A stretch of DNA of 64,000 nucleotides from Neostapfia colusana (Eukaryota; Streptophyta; Magnoliopsida; Poales; Poaceae): positions 24,437,241-24,501,240 of the forward strand of contig JASWHV010000005.1 of assembly GCA_030760725.1 (NCBI GenBank), written 5' to 3'. Every line of letters starts with the position of its first letter. The stretch's first letter is position 1. The notes below the pieces were generated by a model that did not search any database, was not told where the DNA came from, and worked only from the letters and a program-made list of their open reading frames with translations. Of the stretch, positions 33,060 through 43,987 are shown one piece after another. The position numbers and the translations under genes are program-made.

Positions 33060-33327
33060 TGTGACGCCCTCAATTCTGTGGAAAACCACGGAACCGAGAA
33101 CTAATGCATATGTGTGCCCAGGATGTTCATCACACATACACATACGTTCCACAAACTGAATTCAGATTATATATTACCACGAATAACAGAGTTTATTACA
33201 ATATCTCATGAGTCTTGGACTCATGCTCACAGTGGAAGTCTATATTCTAATGCGGAAGCAAATCTAAGAAGCAATGGCTCCATCTCTATTCCATCCCCAC
33301 AGGCAAGGTTGAGAACAGATCATACGC

Positions 33328-34695
33328 CTAATGCTCCATTTGGTCCTCATAGTAGTCTTCTCCTGCTGCTGATGATGAAATAATAATGCAAGTTTGAGTA
33401 CAATGATGTACTCAGCAAGTGCGGCAAAATATTATATGAAGCTCATAGCAAGGTAGGTATAAAAAGGCTCATTTGCAGAAAAGCAAAGTTATTTATCAAA
33501 AGCACGATAAAACAGCGACTTATCTTTATGTGAATGTAATCCCAACATGTATTAAAATACCAATCATACCTCCGTCATGTTCATAACCAGTCATCAATCA
33601 ACCTCATTCTCGCTCACGAATACCTCCTCGTATTTGCTACCATCTCATGAATACCATCTTGTATTCGCTACCATTTCACCTTATAAAACAACTTCGTCTC
33701 CCACCGAGACCAACCTTGTTGCAACGACTCAACAGTCATGCAACCATCTTATCACCCGGACTCAAGAGTCCCAAAACCAAACCATCAGAAACCATAACCA
33801 ATAACCATCCCAATAACCATCCCAACTAATCATGGCAGTTGGCCAGGCGCTCGTGACCGTAAGCTCAGCTATCTAGATAGTTTTAAGAACCCTGCAGAGT
33901 TTGCACCTCTTTACCCAAAAGTTTGTGATTTTGTCACCCGTCGGCGACTGCAGAACCTCCATTATACCAGTACACAACCGTCGGTGTATGGTCAAGAGAT
34001 CACAAAATAGCCTTTACAAAGGGGCTACTAGATGTATGGACTCACTAAGGTTTCACCGGTAGGCTAGAATCTCCAATTCTCCCACCCACGGGCCCCCTCT
34101 TGTGCCATGCAGTTCCCAGGGCAGTCCTCACTCGACTCCCATTCCCCGCGCCTTCCACAGTCCATAACACTAGCAACTTACCTAATTACTGAGCTAAGCC
34201 GCACCCATACTTGGCCTTGTGGTGGCACTGTTATCCTGGCATGTGCATGCATGAATCGGTCCTTAGATCTACGGCAAGTAAACCACCATCTCATGCTACC
34301 TCATTCACAAACCCAGGCTTTACTAGATCTCCCTCCGATCCATGTTCATTAACATCATCAGTTTCTCATTATCATTACGAGTGCAGTTAGCTAGACACAT
34401 CTATCTCGCTTCCCAATCCCATGGACTCAGCGAAGCATAAAAGTAAAAACCATACCCGACTCATAAACTTCCCTGGCGACAAGGGTGGTTTAACCAAAAC
34501 TAGTAACCTCCTATAAAAGTGTTTCCCATCATGTTTGACTCAGCACACACAACTTTTCGCAAAACAAAACAGTTTTCCCAAAACATAGGATCAATATGGT
34601 CAAGGAGCACTTGCCTTGTTCTTGCGGTTCCGGTTGTTCTTGGATCTCAAAACCTTGTTGTTGCAGCTCATCGTAGACAACTCCCTGAGCTTGTC
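33328..34695 (-). other. Candidate LTR mini-gene, element D (exon a 34615-34695, exon b 33328-33362)
   Basis: Exon a (81 nt) follows an ATAGCAG acceptor and is Gln/Glu-rich (VVYDELQQQGFE). It ends CAAG before GCAAGTGC, a consensus GC donor. Exon b (35 nt) follows AGCAGCAG, reads EDYYEDQMEH and stops at TAG. The joint codon is GGA (Gly). H has the same 81- and 35-nt blocks with many silent or conservative differences and no gap. Confidence 0.55.
33395..33414 (-). other. TGAGTAC hairpin, element D LTR
   Basis: TGAGTAC/GTACTCA with a 6-nt loop, different from the A and H loop; 335 nt from the LTR end. Confidence 0.75.
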
Positions 34696-35139
34696 CTGCT
34701 ATGTAGGATCACGTGCATACAAGATTCACAGCAATCAATATCATGCACAAACCTTAAACTAGATGAGATGATGCATATGCATGCTATCCTATGATTAGTT
34801 TTATTAGATTGGTTTGTACGTGTTCTTGCATGGATTTTATGATGAACAGAGGTGTTCGGATCAAAGATGGACGTGGCGATGATCTTGTCTTTAGATCAAC
34901 CTGATCATCAAGTGATCTGTCCACGAGAAGGCTTCTGTTCGAAAGGAATCAAAGAACAGATGCAAAGAAAACACAACGATGTCGTAAGGTGGTATTGGAT
35001 ACCTACCTTATTTTCTTCTCGGTCTCGAGGTCCTCCTCAGATCGTTGGGCTTTCCTCCGGCGATCTTCCTTGCTGCACTCCGGCGATGGATGAGCTTCGG
35101 TTGTGCAGCGTGTCAAGTGAGCAAGACTCCCCTCTCCTT

Positions 35140-35660
35140 CGGAGGTGAGCTCCGCGTGCGCCACGTATCCTGGCGGTCGGGACCTCCTCTCTATTCGAAG
35201 GTGTCTCCGCGCACACCACGTGTTAGTGCCGGTGTTTCCCTCTCTCTAGACGTAGCTCCGGGTGTGCCATGTATCCATTCTGGATCTCCCTTTTTCCTCA
35301 AAGACGGCTCCGAGGTAGGCACGTGTCCAACACTGTCAGACTTCCAGTAGGTAAGCTCTGGTGGCGACATGTGTTCAATAGAACCAGACCTCTCGGAGGT
35401 GAGCTCCGAGATCGACACGTATGCCGTGCGACTGGTCCTCTGATTTCCATGGTGACTAGCTCCGAAGGTGACATGTGTCCTGCGGAAAATGCCTTTGCTT
35501 CTTCCGCAGAGGCTAGCTCAGGGCAACACGTGTCCACAGGGTTGGACCTCTCCCCTTTTGCGGAGATGAGCCCCGAGCCCGCCACGTAGCCATTTTAGTG
35601 GCGGACCTCTCCCCACTTTGCAGGGATGAGCTCCGGACACGCCATGTGGCAAGAGGGCCG
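35140..35660 (-). repeat. G-box-containing degenerate repeat in the D LTR
   Basis: About ten units of 45-60 bp, each with a GAGCTCCG-like part and a CACGTGT- or CATGTGT-like core (near 35162, 35215, 35268, 35317, 35367, 35414, 35468, 35524, 35580, 35641). Two units also occur at 32930-33059. Confidence 0.8.
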
Positions 35661-35805
35661 CGGAAGTTGTCTTCGTCGCTCTCCGGACACTGGATTCGGC
35701 TCTTATTCGCTATCTTTTCGATATTTTCTCTATTCCCACTTCCTTAAAAATGTTTCTCTACATGAAATATGAATACATGCAGAAATCAGGGATGAGGGTG
35801 TCACA

Positions 35806-35825
35806 AATCTACCCCCCTTAAATTG
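35806..35825 (-). other. Element D polypurine tract
   Basis: In element sense TTTAAGGGGGGT, then six to seven nt before the LTR start, the same layout as A and H. Confidence 0.88.
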
Positions 35826-35835
35826 AATCTCGCCC

Positions 35836-36888
35836 TCAAGATTCGTTAGTAGAGAACAGATGGGGAAATTCTGCCTTGATGTCTTCTTCACGCTCCCATG
35901 TGGCTTCGGCTTCGGTGTGATGGCTCCATTGTACCTTGCACCATCGGATCACTTTGTTCCTGGTGACCCTTTCCTTTACATCCAAAATTCGGATAGGGTG
36001 TTCCGCATAAGTCAGGTCTTCTTGAAGTTCAAGCTCTTCCATTGGTATTTGCTCCTCTGGTACTCTCAAGCACTTCTTGAGCTGGGATACATGAAACATG
36101 TCATGTACGTCGGAGAGGTGCGTTGGGAGCTCTAATTGATAGGCTACTTCTCCTCGCTTGTCCAAAATCTTAAATGGTCCGATGTAGCGAGGTGCTAGCT
36201 TGCCTTTGACATTGAAACGTCGTTGGCCTCGGATAGGCGACACCTTAAGGTATACGAAGTCTCCTACTTCGAAGGTCAACTTCCTTCGCCTATTGTCCGC
36301 ATAGCCTTTCTGTTGTGACTGAGCAGCCTTTAAGTTCTCCCGTATCGTTTGGACTTGCTTTTCAGCCTCTTGTAGCACTTCGGGTCCAAACACCTGGTTC
36401 TCTCCGGTCTCGTTGCAGAACAGTGGCGTTCTACACCGCCTACCATATAATGCTTCGAAAGGCGACATCTTCAAGCTAGCTTGATATCTGTTGTTATAGG
36501 AGAATTTGGCATAAGGTAAACTCCTATCCCAACTACGCCCACGTTTCAAGGCGCAAGCTCTCAATATGTCCTCTAAAATTTGGTTTGTCCTTTCGGTTTG
36601 CCCATCAGTTTGTGGGTGATAGGCGGAGCTAAAATCCAGTCGTGTACCCATGGCTTTCTGCAGCTTCCTCCAGAATCTAGAGGTAAACTGAGAACCTCGA
36701 TCTGAGACAATCCTCCTCGGAACTCCGTGACGGCACACGATCTGCTCCATGTACATCTCGGCTAATTGTGCAACGTTGTAATTGGCCCTTACAGGGAGAA
36801 AATGGGCGGTTTTCGTCAATCGGTCCACGATAACCCAGATGGAGTCGTAACCCGACTGAGTACGTGGCAATCCGACGATGAAATCCAT
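35836..36888 (-). pseudogene. Element D integrase core and chromodomain
   Basis: A 350-codon open frame from SMDFIVGLP through RIVSDRGSQF, TDGQTERTNQ, the GPFKIL C-terminal fold and a chromodomain with IRWCKVQWSHHTEAEATWE, ending after HLFSTNES. All three catalytic acidic residues and the chromodomain aromatics are present, making this the best-preserved family-1 integrase here. A TAG near 36908 separates it from the zinc-binding region in the same frame. Confidence 0.93.
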
Positions 36889-36909
36889 ACTGATGTCCTC
36901 CCACTTCCA

Positions 36910-37398
36910 CTATGGTACCTTCAAAGGTTGCAACAATCCAGAGGGTTTTTGATGTTCGGCCTTCACCCGTTGGCATGTGTCGCATAGGGCAACGTATTCG
37001 GCTATATCCCTCTTCATACCATCCCACCAATAACAAGTTTTCAAGTCCTTGTACATTTTGGTACTTCCGGGATGTATAGAATAGGGTGAATCATGTGCCT
37101 CCTTCAATATCATGTCGCGGAGGTGTTTCATTTTAGGCACACAAATCCTTTTTCCTAGCCAAAGCATACCCTTCTCATCTTCTTTGAAATCCATTTCTAT
37201 TCCTTGTCGGATTCTTTCCTTGATCTCCTTGATCTCCTCATCCGTTGCTTGGACATATCTTATCTGTTGCTCCAATGAGGAGTGGATCTCCATCATTTCC
37301 ATGTTTTTCAAGAATCCGAGGTCCAACCGTTCGAACTCCTTACGTAGTTCGGGTGGTAGCTCCCGAACCGTGAGTTGGTGACATGCTCCCTTTTGGCT
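36910..37398 (-). pseudogene. Element D RNase H-integrase linker and integrase zinc region
   Basis: Frame with GACHQLTVRELPPELR, an acidic linker (ATDEEIKEIKERI), then the integrase N-terminal His/Cys zinc module HDSPYSIHPG...CDTCQRV. It is bounded by TAG codons at about 37397 and 36908; both sit in otherwise continuous frame. This segment includes the stretch lost from element A by in-frame deletion. Confidence 0.9.
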
Positions 37399-37870
37399 CT
37401 ATGCATCAGCTACTACAATGGCCTTCCCAGGGTGATAGTTGATTCCAACATCGTAATCCTTGATGAGTTCCAACCATTGACGTTGCCTCAAATTCAAGTG
37501 CGTTTGGGTAAATATGTACTTGAGGCTTTTATGATCCGTATAGATCTCACATCGATGACCAAGGATATAATGTCTCCAAATCTTCAATGCGTGCACTACT
37601 GCTGCTAGCTCCAAGTCATGTGTAGGATAATTAAGCTCGTGCTTCTTTAATTGTCGTGAGGAATAGGCTACCACTTGTCCCTTTTGCATGCACACACATC
37701 CGAGCCCCTGTCTGGATGCGTCACAATATATGTCAAAACTCTTACTTACGTCCGGCAATATCAAAACCGGCGCTGTGGTTAGCCTTTTCTTGAGTTCCTG
37801 AAAGCTTCCTTGGCATGCGGGTGTCCATTGAAAGGCTTTTCCCTTCGTTAGCAACTCCTCATGGGCTTTG
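37399..37870 (-). pseudogene. Element D RNase H
   Basis: Frame with DIYCDASRQGLG, the SSRQLKKHELNY block, TDHKSLKYIFTQ and NYHPGKAIVVADA, then TAG where copies H and C continue into LSRK. The RNase H acidic catalytic positions (YCDAS, ELA, TDH) are present. A short deletion near 37870 knocks out the reading frame between this and RT. Confidence 0.9.
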
Positions 37871-38758
37871 CTATCTTAGGTCTTTGATGAATCTTCGATA
37901 GTATCCCGCCATCCCAAGAAAACTCCGAATATCCCTCACGTTTTGCGGTTGGTCCCACTTCAGAACATCTCTCACCTTAGCGGGGTCAACCGATACCCCC
38001 TCTTTGGAGATAATGTGGCCTAGGAACGATATTTCCTTTAGCCAAAAATGACACTTGTTAAGCTTGGCATAGAATTGATGCTCACGCAGTTTCTGCAAAG
38101 TCAATATCAAATGTTCTTCATGCTCCTCCTCACTTTTTGAATACACCATAATGTCGTCGATGAAAACCACGACGAACTTATCCAGGTACTCCATGAAAAC
38201 CTTGTTCATGAGGTACATGAAGTATGCGGGTGCATTTGTTAACCCAAAAGACATGACGGTATATTCATACGAACCATACCGTGTTCGGAAGGCAGCGTTG
38301 GGTATATCGGAGGGCTTAATCTTCAGCTGGAAATATCCCAACCGGAGATCAATCATGGAGAACACTCGGGCTCCTTTCATTTGGTCGAATAGGTCCTCTA
38401 TACGGGGCAGAGGGTATTTGTTCTTGATTGTCACCTCGTTGAGAGACCTATAATCCACGCACATCCTTTGGGTTCCATCCTACTTGTCTACGAAGAGCAC
38501 AGGAGCTCCCCATGGTGACGAGCTTGGACGTATAAAACCCTTCTCCATCTGCTCTTGAATTTGCTTCTTGGGTTCTACTAGTTCATTGACGGGCATCCTA
38601 TAGGGTCTCTTGGCTATGGGTGCAGTTCCGGGTACCAAATCAATGGCAAACTCAAGGTCCCGATCAGGGGGCATACCTGGATGCTCTTCCGGGAACACGT
38701 CCGAAAATTCCTGAACCACCGGAATGCTGTCCAATGTGGTTCCTTCGACGCGGTCCAA
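37871..38758 (-). pseudogene. Element D reverse transcriptase
   Basis: Starts around PVVQEFSDVFPEE and runs through PPDRDLEFAIDLVPG, RPSSSPWGAPV, a TAG near 38478, then CVDYRSLN, IDLRLGYFQL, VMSFGLTNAP and the catalytic FIDD box, to GMAGYYRRFIKD. Only the TAG and the end deletion break it. At the codon where A and E have TGA, D keeps CGA (Arg). Confidence 0.92.
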
Positions 38759-39020
38759 AATTGCCCTTTCGGTTGTTTGCTAGGCTGACTCAAACTCGAC
38801 ACGAATACCGTGCTCGTTTGTCAACTGCATGCTCCTTTCAGCACATTGGATTACTCCGTTGTGCTTGCTTAACCAATCCATCCCGAGTATAATGTCAATC
38901 CCTTGGGAATTCAAGACAATAAGGTTGGAAAGAAAGTCTACCCCCCTTATTTTAAGGTTTCCTATGTCAAGGTAGTTTAAAGGCCAATCTAAGTGTCCTA
39001 GGGTGCTTCCTATGGTCAGC
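38759..39020 (-). pseudogene. Element D protease remnant
   Basis: Keeps the second half of protease (NLKIRGVDFL and ILGMDWLSKHNG) with a TAG before the RT part. The active-site FDSG half and all of gag are absent: upstream of about 39020 the sequence is the primer-site repeat. The amino acids just upstream of NLKIRG differ from A, E and H, which suggests an extra rearrangement or an old variant at the join. Confidence 0.8.
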
Positions 39021-39044
39021 GTGGCTTAGCTACCAATCTGTGTC

Positions 39045-39167
39045 TGATACCAAGCTGTGATTCCTATTTAGGTGTGTAACCTACTGCCAACCCGTGGCTC
39101 TAATATCAATCTGAGATTTCTATGTAGGCGTGTAACCTACTATCAACCCGTGGCTCTGATACCAATC
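39045..39167 (-). repeat. 56-bp tandem repeat containing primer-site copies
   Basis: Two units of about 56 bp (39056-39111 and 39112-39167) plus a partial third. Each ends (plus strand) in a CTCTGATACCAATC-like sequence, so the tRNA-Met primer site is present in one intact copy and two mutated copies. Confidence 0.85.
39155..39164 (-). other. Element D primer binding site (tRNA-iMet)
   Basis: In element sense TGGTATCAGA, extended by GCCA, three nt inside the 5' LTR. Confidence 0.92.
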
Positions 39168-39453
39168 TGTGACGCCCTCAATTCTGTGGAAAACCACGGA
39201 ATCGAGAACTAATGCATATGTGTGCCCAGGATGTTCATCACACATACACATACGTTCCACAAACTGAATTCAGATTATATATTACCACGAATAACAGAGT
39301 GTTTATTACAATATCTCATGAGTCTTGGACAAATGCTCACAGCGGAAGTCTATATTCTAATGCGGAAGCAAATCTAAGCAGCAATGACTCCATCTCTATT
39401 CCATCCCCACAGGAAAGGTTGAGAACAGATCACACGCCTAATGCTCCATTTGG
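39168..39453 (-). repeat. Element D 5' LTR, 286-bp remnant
   Basis: Matches 33060-33345 with a few differences, then breaks off at a join to gag/protease sequence of the opposite orientation. Confidence 0.9.
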
Positions 39454-39589
39454 CCGAGCAACACGCCCAAGCAGGACCCACGGCCGAACGGAGGAGCTAA
39501 TCAAGGTAACCATGGGCAGCAGAACTACACTCGTGGCAACGTGAATCATGTCTCCGCTGAGGAAGCATAACAAGCTGAGGACGTCGTGA

Positions 39590-40241
39590 TTGGTATGTTC
39601 CTTGCCAACTCCAACCCAGCCACTGTTTATTTGATTCCGGAGCATCACATTCATTCATATCATTCAAGTATGTTGCCAAGTATTATCTGCCCATATCACA
39701 CGTGAAACACACTATGTTGGTTAATTCTCCCAGTGGAGAGATGAGGACTAATATAGTATGTCCGAAAATGAACCTTAAAATAAGGGGGGTAGACTTTCTT
39801 GCCAACCTTATTGTCTTATATTCCCAAGGGATTGATATAATACATGGAATTGATTGGTTAAGCAAACACAACGGAGTAACTCAATGTGTTGAGAGGAGTG
39901 TGCAGTTGACAAATGAGCACAGTACTCGCATTGAGTTCGAGTCAGCCCAACCGGCAACCGAGAAGGCAGCGTTGAACCACGTCGAAGAAGCAACATTGGA
40001 AAGCATTCTGGTGGTTCAAGAATTTTCAGATGTGTTCCCGGAAGAACATCCTGGTATGCCACCTGACCGGGACATTGAATTTTCCATTGATTTAGTACCT
40101 GGAACTGCACCTATAGTGAAAAGGCCATATAGGATGCCCGTTACTGAACTAGTGGAACTTAAGAAGCAAATTCAGGAGCAGCTAGAAAAGGGTATTTATA
40201 CGCCCAAGCTCGTCACCGTGGGGAGCCCCCGTGCTCTTTGA
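39590..40241 (+). pseudogene. Fragment E protease and start of RT
   Basis: Protease with FDSGASHSF (frame broken just upstream) and IIHGIDWLSKHNG, where the usual ILGMDW has changed to IHGIDW. The frame then runs through VVQEFSDVFPEEHPG to the RT start and breaks near 40195 at KGIYTPK. A TAA near 39570 and a 1-nt loss near 39628 disable the upstream part. It differs from A by many substitutions, so it is a separate insertion. Confidence 0.85.
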
Positions 40242-40608
40242 GGACAAGAAGGATGGGACCCAAAGGATGTGTGTGGATTATAGGTCTCTCAATGAGGTGA
40301 CGATCAAGAATAAATACCCGCTGCCCCGTATAGAGGACCTATTCGACCAAATGAAAGGTGCCCGAATTTTCTCCAAGATTGATTTCGGTCGGGATACTTC
40401 CAGCTGAAGATTAAGCCCTCCGACATACCCAAGACTGCATTTTGAACACGGTATGGTTCGTATGAATATACTGTTATGTCTTTTGGGTTAACAAAGGCAC
40501 CCGCATATTTTATGTACCTCATGAATAAGGTCTTCATGGAGTACTTGGACAAGTTTGTCGTGGTTTTCATCGACGATATCATGGTGTATTCAAAAAGAGA
40601 GGAAGAAC
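40242..40608 (+). pseudogene. Fragment E reverse transcriptase, cut by LTR F
   Basis: Contains CVDYRSLN, PLPRIEDLFDQM, a frame slip near 40384, an in-frame TGA at about 40441 (shared with A), MSFGLTKAP and the FIDD catalytic box. It is interrupted within the EEEH segment by LTR F. The remaining RT, RNase H and integrase of this copy are not found in the window. Confidence 0.87.
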
Positions 40609-40985
40609 TGTAACACCCCAAAATGTGGAAAAATATGAATTTCAATTTATTGGACGTAATGCATGTGGAGAAAAATTGAAACTCAAACTGGAATTCAAAT
40701 TTGAATCAAAAACATAAAAGAAAAAGGAAAATGAAAGAGGAAAACGGCCAATGGGCCGAAACCCATCCCAGCCGGCCCAGCAAACCGCGGCCTACTCCCC
40801 CCCTCTCTCTCGCTGCCATGCAGGACCCGCCTGTCAGCGCCGTCTTCAACCGTCGTCTGCCCTCCCGCGCCGAGCTTCCCGCGCCCGATCGTGCCGCCTC
40901 GTCCGATTTTCACGCGCACGAGCCACGATCTCCGGCCGCGAAGTGCTGCATCTCTCTAACCGACCCCGCCGCCCTCCCTCATCCA

Positions 40986-40991
40986 TATAAA
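40986..40991 (+). promoter_or_regulatory. LTR F TATA box
   Basis: TATAAA followed by C, in a GC-rich promoter-like stretch containing TGGGCC motifs at 40750-40800; the C16 homopolymer lies just downstream. Confidence 0.55.
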
Positions 40992-41013
40992 CGCTGAAGG
41001 TTGCCCATTTTCT

Positions 41014-41029
41014 CCCCCCCCCCCCCCCC
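41014..41029. repeat. C16 homopolymer
   Basis: Run of 16 C, a likely length-uncertain site in the assembly. Confidence 0.9.
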
Positions 41030-42682
41030 TTAGACCCACTTTCATTCCCGGTGAGGACCGAGACTCCCATCGCTATTTTCTTTCAATCCTCGTCCGTTTT
41101 CTTTGATCTAACGCGTGTAGTGCGTCCTGCCGCCACCAGGGAGTCTTGCAGGTGAAGGAGCCCCCGTGTTTTGCGCTCTAGACACAGCTCCGGTGAGCAC
41201 CGCCGAGCTTCCCCCTCGGACCTCGTCGCCGACAGCCTTCCAGGGCCTCCGAGCTCAAGAAAACAACCGAGGTGAGATCCCCTACTCCCCCTCCTCCAAA
41301 TTGTGTAGAGAAAACGGTAGTATAGGGCCGGTAGATGAGATTTCGGGAAACTCCGGCGAGATCGCCGCCTCCCGCCGCCGGGCGTCGCCGCCCACACACG
41401 GCTAGGGCGACGTGGCCCTCTGTGGCCCGTCCGTTTTAAATCGGGTGGTCCCGAATAGATTTAACCCGTACCGCTTCGCGATCTAATCTCAGCCCTCCAT
41501 TTAAAATCCAATGGCCCACATCAGCCCCGCGTTATGAAGGCCGGGAATCTTGCGGGCTACTCCCCGGGGTTCTGAGGAAAAAGGATCTAGCCCCTGGAAA
41601 CTTCTGATCTAGCCCCTGGACCCTCAGAAATTCATGTAAATACATTTAAAAATCAGTTTTAGCCCCTGGACTTAAGAAGAATCAGGAAAACCTCCCTGTT
41701 TTGCACACTTAGACCCCTGAAAATTTAGAAAATGAGAAATGTCCCACTGCAGTGTGGATTTGCACATCAGCCCCTGAGGGTTATTAATTTCAGGAAATTG
41801 AATTTGTGAATAGGATTTAAATTCAAACTTAGGTATAGGTTCAGTTGAATTATTCTAACCCTGTTGAAAATTTGTTGAACAATCTGAAGTCCGAATTTAG
41901 AGGGGAAATAAACTTTTAAATTAAATGAGGTTGCTGTTTTGTGATTTATCTCTGAAATATACCCTTTAGGCATAAAACAAATTTAAATAGGTGGAAAAAA
42001 ATGAATCTAAGTAACCAAAAAGGAGTAGGGAAAATTTATAAAGGTTCTGTTTAGGTAATTGGAACAGTAGAAATTTTTGTATGAATTTAGGTTGCTGTTT
42101 TATTGTTGGAAATTCATTTTTAGGCTAGAAAATAATTCTGAAAATGGGTAAAAATAAATTTAAATTGATCCCATCAGAGAGGAAGTCAAAAGATATTTTA
42201 TTGGACATTTTAGATCAGAACATATTCTGTCTGGGTGATATATTTTGCTATTTTAGTATAGGAGTTCACTTTTGGGTAGGGAAAACAAATATGAAAATAT
42301 AGGGAAATAGGTATACATAATTAGAAAAATGTCAAGTGAGGTCCCCACATTTAGAAATTCAAGTTAAGAATTGTGTAGAAGATCTGAAAACCCATTTGGA
42401 GTAGGAAATTATCTTTCATGCACCTTTTGTGGCTAAGAAGGGTATTATCTAATGTAGAAACTTTGTTCAAATTGGAAATTCATATATATGGTGCACCTAG
42501 GAATCTGAATATCAAAGAGTAGAAGTAAAATATATGTTTAAAAGTGCATGTGTGCATAGAATCAACATAGCTAGGGTAAACACCAAACTTAAATATGTGT
42601 ATGACTTCAATGTGTATGTATGTGTGGACTATTGCTTATGGAATGTTGTTTTCTTTTGCTATGTGTGTATTGGCATGATTAG

Positions 42683-43987
42683 AACCAGCCCCAGAGCAGG
42701 TTCTCACCTTCTAAGACCAAGACTTTCCATTCCCGGAGCAGCAGGAAGAAGGCAACTGTCCTTGACCACTTTGACCCTATACTAGGATGTGTAGTTAGAA
42801 TTTAATTGCATTGTCAAGTTGGAATGTGATACCCATGCTAGGAAGTTTCCCTAGATTTTCATTATCTTGCTTCCTTGTAGCTTGGGTTGGGAGTTATGTT
42901 ATTATGTCATTCATTTACACTACTCATGCTTAGCCATGCTTAGAATGGGATAAATGGGATATGAGATCATCAACTTGTTTACTTTACCCTTGGATGAGAT
43001 ATTATGAATTATGTAGAGGTAGGGATCTAGGCAAGTTGGATGCTTTGGTTGGTGCTGCGTGCACGAGACTCGGGTTTGTGTATAGTACTTGCCTGGGTCC
43101 TAAGGACCGGTTCATGGAGCATGTAACCTGGCTTTACCGTGCCAACCACATGCTGAGATGGGACAGCTTGGCCAATTAATTAGGTCCATCCCCGGCGTAG
43201 TATGGGTGTTTAGATGGTGCGGGGAATAGGTGTCAGCTGGACTACCATATGAACCGCAAGGCTCAAGAGGGGGCCACGGCAGCGGGGTTGGAGACTCTTG
43301 GATGCTGTTAGGGGTGAAACCTCAGTGGGCCCACACTCGTCGGGAATCCCTTTGTAAAGGCGTCGTAGTGATCTCCTGGCTACACACCTCGGTAGTGTGA
43401 ATGTGGTTCGCGGCCACTGGCAAAATGGAGGTTTTCTAGTCCACCCGACAACGGGGGATGAAATCACTACATGTGGGTACAGTGGTGCAAACTCTGCAGA
43501 GTCAAAACTGTCATGACAGTCATGCTCATGGTCAAGAGCGGCTTGGACTTATTCATGATTACAGGATGATGAAGTGGGAAGATGAGGATGTTAAGCGGGG
43601 AGCTTAACATTGGAAATGATATTATAGTAACTTGATATTGATGATGGGTTAGGGGATTGGGACCATTTCACCTATGTAGTAATGTAGGTGCTTAATAAGC
43701 TAAGGTGATAGGTATTAATTGCGTAGTGCTTTAACCATGAGTTCAACCTCTCCTTGCTCTAGCCATGCATGACATAACTTTCCCACACTGACTGAGTACC
43801 TATGGTACTCAAGCTTGCATTTCTGTTGGTTTTAAATTGCTGCTCAGGCCAAGGGAATGACGTGGCGTACAACGACTCAGACATCGGCCCCGAAGAAGGA
43901 TTTAAGGTTCATGGAGTCCCCCAGGCAACGCCTGTGATGGAGCCCACAAGACTTATCTTCCGCTGTTGGTTTATTCATACGTTGTGA
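42683..43987 (+). other. Candidate LTR mini-gene, LTR F (exon a 42683-42751, exon b 43848-43987)
   Basis: Exon a is 69 nt (2+66+1) after GATTAG and ends GAAG before GCAACT. It has one TAA and aligns with the H exon around QDF...EQQE. Exon b (140 nt) follows TGCTCAG and reads an acidic start (NDVAYNDSDIGPEEG). It ends at TGA 43985-43987. The joint codon is GGC (Gly). Confidence 0.4.
43793..43811 (+). other. TGAGTACC hairpin, LTR F
   Basis: TGAGTACC/GGTACTCA: 8-bp stem, 3-nt loop. Confidence 0.75.

Larger units (their letters stand above)
33060..35805 (-). repeat. Element D 3' LTR (2746 bp)
   Basis: In element sense TGTGACACCCTC ... GAGGGCGTCACA, with 12-bp imperfect inverted ends. It is the only complete uninterrupted family-1 LTR in the window. 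Confidence 0.9.
33060..39453 (-). mobile_element. Element D: family-1 chromovirus, gag deleted, 5' LTR truncated
   Basis: Minus-strand element with a full 2746-bp 3' LTR, polypurine tract, integrase, RNase H, RT and a protease remnant. Gag is missing: protease sequence joins a tandemly repeated primer-site region near 39020. Only 286 bp of the 5' LTR remain before a chimeric join to fragment E. Pol has a few lesions only: TAG near 38478, a deletion near 37870, TAG near 37397 and TAG near 36908. Confidence 0.9.
39454..40608 (+). mobile_element. Fragment E of a family-1 element
   Basis: Begins in the Gag tail just after the zinc knuckle (equivalent to position 717 of A) and ends in RT where LTR F is inserted. 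No LTR of its own is visible. It overlaps H in content (protease to RT), so E and H are different copies. Confidence 0.88.

Noticed and set aside
33076..33089. Small GTGG/CCAC hairpin at the end of the D LTR as the family-1 version of the terminal hairpin
   Set aside because: Only 4 bp, different sequence and spacing; not convincing.
40701..41405. GC-rich cluster of short frames on both strands, gene-like
   Set aside because: Lies in LTR F around its TATA box; frames are low-complexity and not similar to any family I recognise.
42534..43179. Short plus-strand frames in LTR F as a host gene
   Set aside because: Only the parts matching exon a and exon b have counterparts in other LTRs; the rest shows no coding pattern.
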